Source: Sphingobacterium faecium
GTDB taxonomy: Bacteria; Bacteroidota; Bacteroidia; Sphingobacteriales; Sphingobacteriaceae
Assembly: GCF_003054045.1 (NCBI RefSeq)
Contig: NZ_QBKH01000001.1
Coordinates: 496,001-560,000, forward strand
DNA: 64,000 nucleotides
Direction of reading: 5' to 3'
This document shows positions 8,924-17,125 of this stretch, piece after piece. The position numbers and the translations under genes are program-made. Below the pieces are notes generated by a model. It ran no database searches. It saw only the letters and a program-made list of their open reading frames with translations, and had not been told where the DNA came from. The stretch's first letter is position 1. Each line of letters begins with the position of its first letter.

Positions 8924-9376
8924 TCAGAGTCCTGTATCTTGCTTGACCATTTGATAGTGTATCGTTTTCTGTTTTAGGTCTGATATATTTATTTGAACTA
9001 ATTTGTCCGATAATTTTAGATATATAAGCTGCTTTGGGAAATCGTGATCTTGATTCTCAAAAGTAAATGCCTCTTTCTTTTCTATCATCTTGAAAGAGAT
9101 GTTTTTACCTTGATTTTGATTTAATACTATAGCGTTATAGGTTACCCCATATTTGTCCTGAGTAATCTCCAAATATTCAGATACATACATCTGTCCATTT
9201 TTAATTTGATACGAAAACCCTTTCATGATAGAATCATTTAATTGATCCCAATGCTCAAATCGCTCCGCATGGTTCACTTTCCAAGTCCCCACTAAGAAAA
9301 GAGGTAGTTTAGACTGCCCGAATGAAAAAAAGCTAACTAAACTGATGATAACGAATAAAAATAATTTTAGTTGCAT
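8924..9376 (-). CDS. secreted DUF6265 domain protein
   Basis: A 150-residue protein with a signal peptide (LFLFVIISLVSFFSFGQS, cleavage near FGQ-S). The mature part shows the pattern LVGTWKVNHAERFEHWDQLN, GFSYQIKNGQMYVSEYLEI, and FENQDHDFPKQLIYLKLSD, which I recognise as the DUF6265 domain of Bacteroidota envelope proteins. It is probably a lipocalin-like small beta barrel; the function is not known. It is transcribed alone from the minus strand and its upstream region is the gene-free stretch 9377-9766. Confidence 0.8.
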   Translation of the reverse strand: MQLKLFLFVIISLVSFFSFGQSKLPLFLVGTWKVNHAERFEHWDQLNDSIMKGFSYQIKNGQMYVSEYLEITQDKYGVTYNAIVLNQNQGKNISFKMIEKKEAFTFENQDHDFPKQLIYLKLSDKLVQINISDLKQKTIHYQMVKQDTGL

Positions 9377-9766
9377 ATAAATTTATTTTTTGGATGTATT
9401 AAATAACAACGTTGTTTTTATTTTATTCACTCATGCATCTGGAAGAGTGATGGTAGTCCATATAGTTATTTTTTATAGCTTGCTTTGTATATCATTGAAA
9501 ATTTATTATTCTACCAGGGTGAAAATAATAAATCTAACGCAGAACCCTAGCTTTTCTAAACGACAAAATAAGTTTCTCTAGTTTTATTATTTATATTTTA
9601 TCAAATGATCTCTGAAGGTTATTAGACAAATGCAACAGATATTTTAGTATGAAATAGGGAGTAAATGAGTGTGTTTAAAATTTATGGTCAGAAATATAAA
9701 ACATAAATGAAATAACTACGTTATTTTTTTAGATAATCATGTTAATGCACTAAACTATTTTTAACC
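9377..9766. other. 390-bp intergenic stretch
   Basis: This AT-rich stretch separates the divergent DUF6265 gene and the small zinc-ribbon gene. A 63-codon frame at 9390-9581 has no family resemblance and is rejected. A weak hairpin (AAATAAC-TAC-GTTATTT, 9710-9726) lies 40 bp before the small gene. I see nothing else. Confidence 0.6.
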
Positions 9767-9934
9767 ATGTTCAACCTTCTATACCTTGTGGCTGTTATCT
9801 TATTGATATTAATAGTATTTTTTTTGTACAAAAAATATTTTAAATGTTCCCATAAATGGGAAGCGCGAGAAGTAGACAATAAATATCCAGTATGGTTTTG
9901 TGTCAAATGTGGTATGATGAAGAAAGAATCATAA
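9767..9934 (+). CDS. small single-pass membrane protein with zinc-ribbon-like tail
   Basis: This 55-codon frame is below usual size cut-offs. Residues 3-21 are a strong membrane anchor (NLLYLVAVILLILIVFFLY), followed by basic residues (KKYFK) and a tail with C27-S-H29 and C45-V-K-C48-G, a pattern compatible with one zinc-ribbon or rubredoxin-like knuckle pair. The Trp residues in CSHKWE and PVWFC resemble those of small CxxC proteins of phages and Bacteroidota. The positive residues after the helix suggest the tail is cytoplasmic. It ends 53 bp before a strong bidirectional hairpin. The frame on the opposite strand here (9742-9942) is its shadow. Function unknown. Confidence 0.7.
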   Translation: MFNLLYLVAVILLILIVFFLYKKYFKCSHKWEAREVDNKYPVWFCVKCGMMKKES

Positions 9935-9986
9935 ATCAGCATCTCACAATTTTATTGCTCAATTTTTGGATCCAAATAGCTGGAGT

Positions 9987-10037
9987 GTATATCCATAAAA
10001 AGAGTAGTGGCTAACCTACTCTTTTTTATGGATATAC
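9987..10037. terminator. long bidirectional terminator hairpin
   Basis: Arms of 21 and 22 nt (9987-10007 and 10016-10037) pair almost perfectly around an 8-base loop, with A- and T-runs inside the stem that serve both directions. The hairpin overlaps the last codons of the minus-strand HTH gene, whose stop codon (10016-10018) is part of the stem. Confidence 0.75.
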
Positions 10038-10234
10038 CTTTTTAGGGTGATTATAGCTCCTAATTGAAATAAAGTACTTGCCTGATGTTTACGTTTAAGA
10101 TCATTCATCGTTTTTTCAATGGACGAGAGGCTGTAAGGAACTACGCCTTTGCTTTTTAATTCAATGGAAATCTCTTGTTGCGTCTTTCCTTTAAGTAGTG
10201 AGTCTATAATTAGCTTTTCAAATTCAGTGTGCAT
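10016..10234 (-). CDS. small LuxR-type HTH protein
   Basis: The 72-residue protein consists of little more than a helix-turn-helix: FEKLIIDSLLKGKTQQEISI, then SSIEKTMNDLKRKHQASTLF. KTQQEI and SLSSIEKTMN correspond to the LuxR/GerE scaffold and recognition helices (usual form TxxEIAxxLxxSxxTVxxHxxxI), here with SSIEK in place of TVKTH. Small stand-alone proteins of this type occur in Sphingobacteriia. There is no receiver or sensor domain, so any control would be through partners or level. The stop codon sits in the terminator stem at 9987-10037. DNA binding is inferred from the HTH only. Confidence 0.75.
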   Translation of the reverse strand: MHTEFEKLIIDSLLKGKTQQEISIELKSKGVVPYSLSSIEKTMNDLKRKHQASTLFQLGAIITLKRYIHKKE

Positions 10235-10408
10235 GTTATAAAGTTAAACAATTTCTGATAACTGGTTTTATGTTTAGGTTGGAAACGGTTTAAACAATGA
10301 GATTATCAAGATCTTTGTCACATACAGCATTTATTGTTTGCATATATTTTGAGGAACTGTTTCGGCTTAGATGGGCAATACAGCTATCGATTCATATGTA
10401 TTTTATTT

Positions 10409-11215
10409 TTATTTGACCTGATGATATAGTCTTATAATTTCATCAATTACCAATTGAGGATCGTCATAGAAAACATAATGTTCAGCTTTTTCGGCTAAGA
10501 TATATGTGCGATTTTTTTTCTCCATTGCAAACCTTTTTAATGCATCTTTAAAGTCTTGCCTATCTTCTCCTTCAAATGGAGTTATTCCAGAAGCAATGAT
10601 CGTGAGGGGTGTTTCGATAGCAGGTGCAACTTGGCGCATTATTTCACTAGTGTTTTCATAGTTTAACACAAGATGATAAAATCCTATACTTTCCTTTTTA
10701 ATGGCTTGTATACTATCGCGAAATAGTTCTTTCGTATAGCTTGCGCGCTTGGGAGTCATAAAATAAGGACTTACTATATCAATAAAAACTGCTCCTTTAA
10801 CTTTTTTTGGTGAATTTGAGATGAATTTCATGACATAATTACCTCCTAATGAGTGAGCTACAAAAAAATAATTTTCTGTAAACTTTAGTATTTTGAGGGC
10901 TGAATATAGATCGTTGACTTCATTTGTTATATTGACATGGTTTGAGTCAATTTCGCTTTTTCCAAATCCAGCACGATCATAGGTGATGAGTGGCGCGTTG
11001 GTTCGGTGACTTAGTTTTTTACATATTTCTTTCCACACAGAGCCATCATTACCAGCTCCAGATTCGAAAATAATGGGTACTCCTATACCGGCTTTGATGG
11101 TGAAATGTAGTTTGTGACTACCTACATCGACTAGTGTATCTTTAGTTTGACAGATAGCCATGGTTTGAAATAGCATCATCATTGCTATGATCAGTGAATA
11201 CCTTGTTTTCATCAT
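10409..11215 (-). CDS. exported alpha/beta hydrolase
   Basis: A 268-residue protein with a signal peptide (LIIAMMMLFQTMAICQ, cleavage near ICQ-T). The hydrolase fold is clear: oxyanion strand VPIIFESGAGNDGSVW, YDRAGFGKSE, nucleophile elbow VAHSLGGNY (G-x-S-x-G form HSLGG), an acidic residue candidate in TIIASG..FEGED, and the C-terminal His in KAEHYVFYDDP. It belongs to the large proline-iminopeptidase/epoxide-hydrolase-like group; the substrate is not predictable. A periplasmic location is expected. The gene is alone between the small HTH gene and a gene-free stretch; TAAGTTTG on the minus strand (11245-11238) may be its -7 box. Confidence 0.87.
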   Translation of the reverse strand: MMKTRYSLIIAMMMLFQTMAICQTKDTLVDVGSHKLHFTIKAGIGVPIIFESGAGNDGSVWKEICKKLSHRTNAPLITYDRAGFGKSEIDSNHVNITNEVNDLYSALKILKFTENYFFVAHSLGGNYVMKFISNSPKKVKGAVFIDIVSPYFMTPKRASYTKELFRDSIQAIKKESIGFYHLVLNYENTSEIMRQVAPAIETPLTIIASGITPFEGEDRQDFKDALKRFAMEKKNRTYILAEKAEHYVFYDDPQLVIDEIIRLYHQVK

Positions 11216-11629
11216 ATGTTTTTATATCATCATTTTTCAAACTTAGATAAATTTGTTCATTTAAAAATTTCCTCTTTGTCCTATATTTCACAAAGTGAGT
11301 ATTAAAAAGAGCAGGATGATAAAGTTTATGAGCTATATTTAAAATCATCTCAAGCGAAGTTAAATTCACAGTACATCGGCTGGAGCATAATGGACTTCAT
11401 CAAGATTGTGAAGTATGGTGTGAAACCAAATTAATTTTTATTGTAAATAAGATTTCTTAAAAATAACCTTTGTTCAATTGTTTATTTTAATATCTATCTT
11501 TAATTTCTTTTTAATAGAAAAAATTATTCTTAAATTGCTTTGGTACTTCGTTTTGAATAGGATCTGTTGTATTTATTTTTCATTTATCGTCTAAAAACTA
11601 AAAAACTTCATCAAATAATATAAGTAAGA
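11216..11629. other. 414-bp intergenic stretch between divergent hydrolases
   Basis: This holds the divergent upstream regions of the alpha/beta hydrolase and the linear amide hydrolase. A plus-strand frame with no start codon (11306-11434, 42 codons, ending IVKYGVKPN) looks protein-like and could be a gene remnant, but it is too short to call. The minus-strand frame at 11142-11369 is rejected as a shadow. Confidence 0.55.
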
Positions 11630-12691
11630 ATGAAAAGATGTATCAAACAAATTGGAAGGACTTTACTGCTAGTTGCGGTAGGATTGTCTTCATTTAATCA
11701 AGCAGACGCTTGTACGAGAGTTGTTTATAAAGGCCCAAATAACACAATCCTCACAGCTCGCAGTATGGATTTTTCAATCCCAATTCCCTCTAATCTATGG
11801 CTATTTCCGAGAAACATGGAACGTGATGGAAGTACAGGTAAAAATACGATAAAATGGACTTCTAAATATGGTAGTATGACTACAAGTTCGTGGGACATTG
11901 CCGTATCTGATGGTTTGAATGAAAAAGGTCTTGTTGCAAATCTACTTTGGCTCGTAAGTTCAAAATATCCTGAATTTTCGAAAGAGGGCACAGGAAAAAA
12001 AGGTTTATCAGTTTCGCTATGGGCTCAATATGCTTTGGATAATTTTGCTACAGTAGCAGAAGCTGTAGCGCATTTTAGCAAAGAAGAGTTTGTTGTAGTT
12101 ACAGATTTTATACCTGGAACCGATAAGTTTACAACTGTGCATCTTTCGATGTCCGATGCGACTGGCGATAATGCTATTTTAGAATATATAAATGGGAAGT
12201 TAGTTATCCATCATGATCCTTCATATACCGTAATGACTAACGATCCAATATTTGAAGAACAATTGGCGATAAACGAATATTGGAAAGGTATTCCAGGGAA
12301 TATATTTCTTCCTGGCACAAACAAGGCCGCTGACAGATATGTACGTGCATCCTATTATATCAAAGCCATTCCGCAAACTGACGACATTAGAATAGCTTTA
12401 GCCGGAGCATTAAGTGTGATCAGACAATGTTCTGTACCTTACGGTATATCTACCGAAGGTTTTCCCAATCTATCCACAACAAGGTGGAGAACAGTTTCAG
12501 ACCAAAAAAATCTTGTATACTATTTTGAAGATGCGCTCAGTCCAAATGCGATCTGGGTAGATTTGAAAAAATTGGATTTCAGTAAGAATGGAAAAGTAAA
12601 GAAACTTCCGCTAGACAAAAACCAAATCTATGCAGGAGAAACATCTGGTCAGTTTTTAGAAGCCAAACCATTTGTATTTCAGGGCATATAA
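11630..12691 (+). CDS. linear amide C-N hydrolase (penicillin V acylase / bile salt hydrolase family)
   Basis: A 353-residue Ntn-hydrolase. The signal peptide ends at QADA and exposes Cys28 (ADACTRVVY), the expected N-terminal nucleophile. Arg44 and Asp47 (LTARSMDFS) match the conserved Arg and Asp of the family, and AVSDGLNEKGL and EYINGKLVIHHD..VMTNDP provide the conserved Asn positions. The final Arg lies in TTRWRTVSD. These enzymes split amides such as penicillin V, N-acyl-homoserine lactones or conjugated bile acids; Gram-negative members with a signal peptide, like this one, are often periplasmic acylases. Which substrate applies cannot be read from sequence. The gene ends at a bidirectional terminator shared with the tmRNA gene. 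Confidence 0.9.
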   Translation: MKRCIKQIGRTLLLVAVGLSSFNQADACTRVVYKGPNNTILTARSMDFSIPIPSNLWLFPRNMERDGSTGKNTIKWTSKYGSMTTSSWDIAVSDGLNEKGLVANLLWLVSSKYPEFSKEGTGKKGLSVSLWAQYALDNFATVAEAVAHFSKEEFVVVTDFIPGTDKFTTVHLSMSDATGDNAILEYINGKLVIHHDPSYTVMTNDPIFEEQLAINEYWKGIPGNIFLPGTNKAADRYVRASYYIKAIPQTDDIRIALAGALSVIRQCSVPYGISTEGFPNLSTTRWRTVSDQKNLVYYFEDALSPNAIWVDLKKLDFSKNGKVKKLPLDKNQIYAGETSGQFLEAKPFVFQGI

Positions 12692-12793
12692 ATTGAATTC
12701 ATTGAATTTAAAATAAGATATTCAGCTAAATCCAATTGTTAGCTCTAATCGTATAGAAATACAAAATCCTCTATTCGAGTGCTCTAATCCACT

Positions 12794-12832
12794 AAAAAAG
12801 AAAAGCCCAACCTAAGTTGAGCTTTTCTTTTT
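12794..12832. terminator. bidirectional terminator between the amidase and tmRNA genes
   Basis: AAAAGAAAAGC(C)CAAC, loop CTAA, GTTG(A)GCTTTTCTTTT. A-run and T-run flanks allow use by both strands. On the minus strand it follows the tmRNA 3' end directly. Confidence 0.8.
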
Positions 12833-12833
12833 G

Positions 12834-13198
12834 TGGAGCCGGAGAGATTCGAACTCTCGTCCAGTCATGGTACTGTATACGCTTTCTACATGCTTAGCTT
12901 CTCTTTAATTGTCGAGCGAGGGAAGGTGAGATGCTGACCTATACCGTACGCCGTATTTGCTGAGTCTTACAAGTGATTAGCAAAATCACACCTGCCAGTT
13001 CTATTGTTCGATGCCCCTGATGTTAAACCAAAGAACAGGATCTAACGGGACAAATAGCTATGTTAAGTCTAACTTAAGCAGCTAAGGCGTAGTTTTCTTC
13101 GCCAGTTGTAATTGTGAAAGTTCCGATTAAAGTGCTCTACTAACAACGCACTGCATGCTTACATAACCGTCTCCATCCTGTCAATTCCGGTCGACCCC
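12834..13198 (-). ncRNA. ssrA: transfer-messenger RNA
   Basis: Read on the minus strand, the 5' end GGGGUCGACCGGAAUUGACA and the 3' T-arm GAGUUCGAAUCUCUC are diagnostic. The 5' GGGGUCG pairs with the 3' CGGCUCC to form the acceptor stem, followed by discriminator A (complement of 12834); CCA is not encoded, so it must be added after transcription. The tag frame (complement of 13103-13074) reads GGC GAA GAA AAC TAC GCC TTA GCT GCT TAA, giving tag (A)GEENYALAA, with the -ALAA end recognised by ClpXP; clpX and clpP are encoded in this window. Length about 365 nt. A TATTTTTG box (13220-13213) about 15 nt upstream may be the -7 element. Confidence 0.97.
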
Positions 13199-13361
13199 AA
13201 TTATGTAGGACACAAAAATACAAATATTATTCCAATAATGAAGTAATATACAGGGTTAGGATGCAATATATTTACTAACTTACATTTATTGATCTACAAA
13301 CAATTGTTAATCAGAATTGTTATAAAGATGAAATATTCATTGAATCAAAAAATAAATCTAC

Positions 13362-14897
13362 ATGGCTAAAGAAATAAAATCCAAAAAATCGAAAAAGATC
13401 AGTAAAAATGTGTCAACGCCAGTTGCTAAAAAGAAGCCTGCTGATGAAATTACCAAAGCTCATATAGTTGCGGAAAAATCGAAAAAACCTCGAAAATTAA
13501 AGAAAGCGTCTAAAAAAGAGATTTCAAATGAGGATTCTAAATTAGTTAAGGCTTATAAAAAACTGAATAAGAAAGTGAGAGAAACGCTTTCAGATATACA
13601 GGAAAAATTGCCCTTTTTTCATGTAGATGAAACGGTTCAACGCACCAGTTCAGGTAAAGATAAAAAAGTTAAAGACAAGACTAAAAATAAAAAATCAAAA
13701 GATGGTCAACTTTCGGGAGCTATATCTGATAAGAAAGTAGTTTCGAAAAGTGATGATTCGCTGAAAAATAAAAAGAAGAAAAAATCAGCTGCGACACCTG
13801 CTGCATCTTTTGACAAAAGTAGTAAAAGTAAATCTATCCTTGACAAAAAGGTGACTGCTGAAATTAAGCCTGAGCGTAAATTGAAAAAATCAGACAAGAA
13901 AAAGCAATCTTCTGATAGTAAACCTGATTCTGCACAGCCTGATTCTGCACAGGCCGCTGCTGAAGCTGCTGATAACCCGCAACTTGTGCCAGGATCTACA
14001 ACTGCGGATGAGAATTCAAAACCTGTAGCAGCAAGTAAGCCAGCAACAACTGCATCAAAACCAGCAGCTAAACCTGCACCTACGAAAGTAGCACCAAAGA
14101 CAGCTGAAGCTCCAAAACCTGTAGCGGCAAGTAAGTCAGCAACAACTGCATCAAAGCCAGCAGCTAAACCTGCACCTGCGAAAGTAGCACCAAAGACAGC
14201 TGAAGCTCCAAAACCTGTAGCGGCAAGTAAGCCAGCAACAACTGCATCAAAGTCAGCAGCTAAACCTGCACCTGCGAAAGTAGCACCAAAGACTGCTGAA
14301 GCTCCAAAACCTGTAGCGGCAAGTAAGCCCGCAACAACTGCATCAAAGTCAGCAGCTAAACCTGCACCTACGAAAGTAGCACCAAAGACTGCTGAAGCTC
14401 CAAAACCTGTAGCGGCAAGTAAGCCAGCAACAACTGCATCAAAGCCAGCAGCTAAACCTGCACCTACGAAAGTAGCACCAAAGGCAGCTGAAGCTCCAAA
14501 ACCTGTAGCAGCAAGTAAGCCCGCAACAACGGCATCAAAGCCAGCAACTAAATCTGTACCTTCGAAAGCGGCGCCAAAGGTTGCTGAAGCTTCAAAACCT
14601 GCAGCAGCAAGTAAGCCAGCAACAACTGCATCAAAGCCAGCAGCTAAACCTGCGCCAGCGAAAGCTGAAATGAAAGTAGCTGAAACTCCAAAATCTGAAG
14701 TTCCTTCAAAAACAGTGACTGATTCAGTAAAACCAGCCGACACTAAAGAGGGAGGAAAACCAGCTACAGAATCGAAAGCAACTCCAGCCCCTCATCCGAG
14801 TTTAGCTCATGATAATACTAAGAAAGTGGCAACCCCAGATAAGGATGCAGCTGGTAAAATAGTGCAAACAGAAGAAAAAGATATCAGTTCAAAATAG
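13362..14897 (+). CDS. Lys/Ala/Pro-rich repetitive protein (histone H1/AlgP-like composition)
   Basis: The 511-residue protein is almost entirely low complexity. Residues 1-210 are Lys/Ser-rich with many KKSKK-type runs and a single less biased segment (about 55-90, KAYKKLNKKVRETLSDIQEK and LPFFHVDETVQ). Residues 220-443 are seven tandem copies of a 32-residue unit (KPVAASKPATTASKPA, then AKPAPTKVAPKTAEAP). The tail is Lys/Pro/Glu-rich. There is no signal peptide or membrane segment. The composition resembles histone-H1-like and AlgP/HupB-tail DNA-binding proteins, so nucleoid or nucleic-acid binding is a reasonable inference, but there is no folded domain to prove it. The large frame on the opposite strand (13706-14743) is a shadow of the repeats. 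Confidence 0.8.
   Translation: MAKEIKSKKSKKISKNVSTPVAKKKPADEITKAHIVAEKSKKPRKLKKASKKEISNEDSKLVKAYKKLNKKVRETLSDIQEKLPFFHVDETVQRTSSGKDKKVKDKTKNKKSKDGQLSGAISDKKVVSKSDDSLKNKKKKKSAATPAASFDKSSKSKSILDKKVTAEIKPERKLKKSDKKKQSSDSKPDSAQPDSAQAAAEAADNPQLVPGSTTADENSKPVAASKPATTASKPAAKPAPTKVAPKTAEAPKPVAASKSATTASKPAAKPAPAKVAPKTAEAPKPVAASKPATTASKSAAKPAPAKVAPKTAEAPKPVAASKPATTASKSAAKPAPTKVAPKTAEAPKPVAASKPATTASKPAAKPAPTKVAPKAAEAPKPVAASKPATTASKPATKSVPSKAAPKVAEASKPAAASKPATTASKPAAKPAPAKAEMKVAETPKSEVPSKTVTDSVKPADTKEGGKPATESKATPAPHPSLAHDNTKKVATPDKDAAGKIVQTEEKDISSK
13924..13953 (+). repeat. 15-bp tandem duplication inside the repeat protein gene
   Basis: CCTGATTCTGCACAG occurs twice in direct succession and encodes PDSAQ-PDSAQ. 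It is independent of the 96-bp repeats that follow. Confidence 0.85.
14019..14690 (+). repeat. seven tandem copies of a 96-bp coding repeat
   Basis: Each unit encodes 32 residues beginning KPVAASKPATTASKPAAKPA. Units 1-5 are nearly identical at the DNA level (single-codon changes such as Pro/Ser, Thr/Ala); units 6 and 7 are diverged (KSVPSKAAPKVAEAS; AKAEMKVAETP), and an eighth, barely recognisable unit follows. Homogeneous inner copies with degenerate ends point to recent expansion by recombination or slippage. The units keep the reading frame. Confidence 0.92.
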
Positions 14898-14919
14898 CAT
14901 CTGCTTTTAAGAATGAAAT

Positions 14920-14960
14920 AAAAAAAGGAATGCTTTACTTTGGTAAAGCATTCCTTTTTT
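14920..14960. terminator. bidirectional terminator
   Basis: AAAAAAGGAATGCTTTAC and GTAAAGCATTCCTTTTTT flank a 4-base loop, between the convergent repeat-protein and M3 peptidase genes. Flanking A- and T-runs serve both directions. Confidence 0.88.
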
Positions 14961-14977
14961 TATTGGGGAAACTCAAA

Positions 14978-17008
14978 TTATTTAAGCAATCCCGCACGTT
15001 TCAATAACGCCTCTACAGTTGGCTCTTGGCCTCTAAATTGTTTATACAAACTCATCGGATGTACTGTTCCTCCTTTGGATAAAACGGTATCTTTAAATTT
15101 TGTAGCAATCTCTTTGTTAAAAATTCCATTTTGCTTAAAGTAGTCAAATGCATCAGCATCCAATACTTCTGCCCATTTATAACTATAATATCCAGATGAA
15201 TAGCCACCATCAAAAATATGTGAAAAAGAAGTGCTCATCGCATTATCAGCAACATCAGGATAAAGCTGTGTTGATTCAAATTGATTTTTTTCAAATTGCT
15301 TTAAATTATTGATCGCTGTAGGATCTTGACCGTGCCACCCCATATCTAGCATTCCAAAGCTGAGTTGGCGAAGTGTAGCCATGCCTTCTAAAAAAGAGGC
15401 ACTTTCGCGTATTTTTTCAACCATTTCCATTGGAATTGGTTCTCCGGTCTCATAATGTTTAGCAAATAGCGTTAATGCTTCTTGCTCATAACACCAGTTT
15501 TCCATGACCTGACTTGGCAATTCTACAAAGTCCCAGAATACGGAAGTTCCTGAAAGAGTTGGATATACGGTATCTGCCAGCATGCCATGTAAAGCGTGAC
15601 CAAATTCATGAAATAAAGTAGTCACCTCATTAAAACTCAAGAGAGAAGGCTTGGTTTCTGTAGCTGGTGTAAAATTGCAGACAATGGAAACATGTGGACG
15701 TTCGTTTTGATCCGCTCTTTTATATTGGGGTTTAAAAGATGTCATCCAAGCACCATTGCGCTTGCCTTTCCTAGGGAAAAAGTCGGCATAAAAAATAGCG
15801 ACAAAATCTCCTTGCTCATTTTTTACTTCAAAAGTTTGTACCGAAGCGTGATACTTGTCTATATGCTGTACTTCATTGAAATGTAATCCAAATAATCTTC
15901 CTGCGATTTCAAACGCACCATGCAGTACATTTTCTAGTTTGAAATAGGGTTTCAATTGTTCATCATCAAGTTGAAACTTCTTCTGTTTTAGTTTCTCAGC
16001 ATAATAAGCTCCATCCCATTTTTGCAGTTTGTCAATACCATCAGTTTCCTTTGCAAAAGCAGTTAATTCATGGAATTCTTCTTTTGCCGCTGGTTTTGCT
16101 TTGATCAGTAGATCACTTAAAAATTCACTTACTTTAGCTGGATTTTGAGCCATGCGTTCCTCTAATACAAAATGAGCATGTGTTTCATATCCCAAAAGCT
16201 GCGCACGTTGATAGCGTAACTTGCTTATTTTTAAGACAATTTCTTCATTGTTATTCTCATTTTGTTGAAAACCTTTTTTACCAGCAGCAATGCTGATCGT
16301 TTGGCGTAATTCGCGGTTATCGGCGTAAGTGACAAATGGAACATAACTTGGATAGTCCAAAGTAAAGATCCAACCAGATTTCTCTTTAGATTTCGCTAAT
16401 CCTGCAGCTGCTTCTTTCACTCCATCAGGCAGACCAGCTAGATCGCCTTCTGCTGTAATATGTAATTCATAAGTATTTGTATCGGCCAATACATGCTCAC
16501 CATATTTTAATTTGAGTAGCGACAGTTCGCTGTCAATAGCACGCAACTGATCTTTTTTATCTTCTGCTAATAGCGCCCCATTGCGAACAAAATCTTTATA
16601 ATTTTTTTCTAATAACGTTATCTGTTCTGATGTGAGTTCTAATTTTTCTTTTTGATCATAGACTTCCTTAATTCTTTTGAAAAGTTTAAAATTAAGCGTT
16701 ATATCATTGCCTAACTCCGAAAGCTTAGGTGCAACGTCTTGTGCTATTTGTTCCAGCTGATCATTGGTTTCCGCAGAATGTAGATTGAAAAAAATACTAG
16801 ATAGACGATCTAGCGGCATTCCCGAAAATGCAAGTGCTTCAATGGTGTTTTCGAAAGTAGCAGGGGCAGTTGCATTTGCTATGGCATCAATTTCTGCTCT
16901 CGTGTTGCTAATGGCTAGGTCAAATGCAGGTATATAGTCTTCGTTTTTTATTTTAGAAAATGGTGCGGTATTATAAACCGTCTCAAAATGTTGTGTTAAG
17001 ATACTCAT
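14978..17008 (-). CDS. M3 family metallopeptidase (oligopeptidase A / Dcp type)
   Basis: The 676-residue length and the zinc motif HEFGH (residues 467-471, in LFHEFGHALHGML) followed by the second-shell Glu in FVELPSQVMENW identify an M3 thimet-like oligopeptidase. The C-terminal FSHIFDGGYSSGYYSYKWAE segment carries the conserved His and Tyr residues that bind substrate. No signal peptide, so a cytoplasmic peptidase that degrades peptides released by other proteases or cleaved signal peptides. Full length for PrlC/Dcp. It is convergent with the repeat-protein gene and lies 117 bp downstream of the beta-lactamase gene on the same strand, possibly co-transcribed. Confidence 0.95.
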   Translation of the reverse strand: MSILTQHFETVYNTAPFSKIKNEDYIPAFDLAISNTRAEIDAIANATAPATFENTIEALAFSGMPLDRLSSIFFNLHSAETNDQLEQIAQDVAPKLSELGNDITLNFKLFKRIKEVYDQKEKLELTSEQITLLEKNYKDFVRNGALLAEDKKDQLRAIDSELSLLKLKYGEHVLADTNTYELHITAEGDLAGLPDGVKEAAAGLAKSKEKSGWIFTLDYPSYVPFVTYADNRELRQTISIAAGKKGFQQNENNNEEIVLKISKLRYQRAQLLGYETHAHFVLEERMAQNPAKVSEFLSDLLIKAKPAAKEEFHELTAFAKETDGIDKLQKWDGAYYAEKLKQKKFQLDDEQLKPYFKLENVLHGAFEIAGRLFGLHFNEVQHIDKYHASVQTFEVKNEQGDFVAIFYADFFPRKGKRNGAWMTSFKPQYKRADQNERPHVSIVCNFTPATETKPSLLSFNEVTTLFHEFGHALHGMLADTVYPTLSGTSVFWDFVELPSQVMENWCYEQEALTLFAKHYETGEPIPMEMVEKIRESASFLEGMATLRQLSFGMLDMGWHGQDPTAINNLKQFEKNQFESTQLYPDVADNAMSTSFSHIFDGGYSSGYYSYKWAEVLDADAFDYFKQNGIFNKEIATKFKDTVLSKGGTVHPMSLYKQFRGQEPTVEALLKRAGLLK

Positions 17009-17125
17009 AAAGTAAATTTAATAGAATATTTTGAACCTGTGTATAAAAATGGAAATTACGACAGCAAGATGATAATAAGATAATGATATTTTATCATGTA
17101 AAGCACGCATGTAATGGCGCATTTT

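Noticed and set aside
9390..9581. 63-codon plus-strand frame
   Set aside because: No recognisable family and it overlaps the upstream region of the DUF6265 gene; composition is that of AT-rich non-coding DNA.
11142..11369. 75-codon minus-strand frame
   Set aside because: It overlaps the signal-peptide part of the alpha/beta hydrolase gene in another frame and covers its likely promoter.
14019..14690. Regular 96-bp periodicity, considered as CRISPR
   Set aside because: Units are contiguous, have no variable spacers, keep a reading frame, and there are no cas genes.
13706..14743. 345-codon open frame on the minus strand, Gly/Ala/Phe-rich
   Set aside because: It is the antisense shadow of the Lys/Ala/Pro repeats: a 96-bp array with no in-frame antisense stop stays open in every copy. 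The plus-strand frame has the proper start, terminator and composition.
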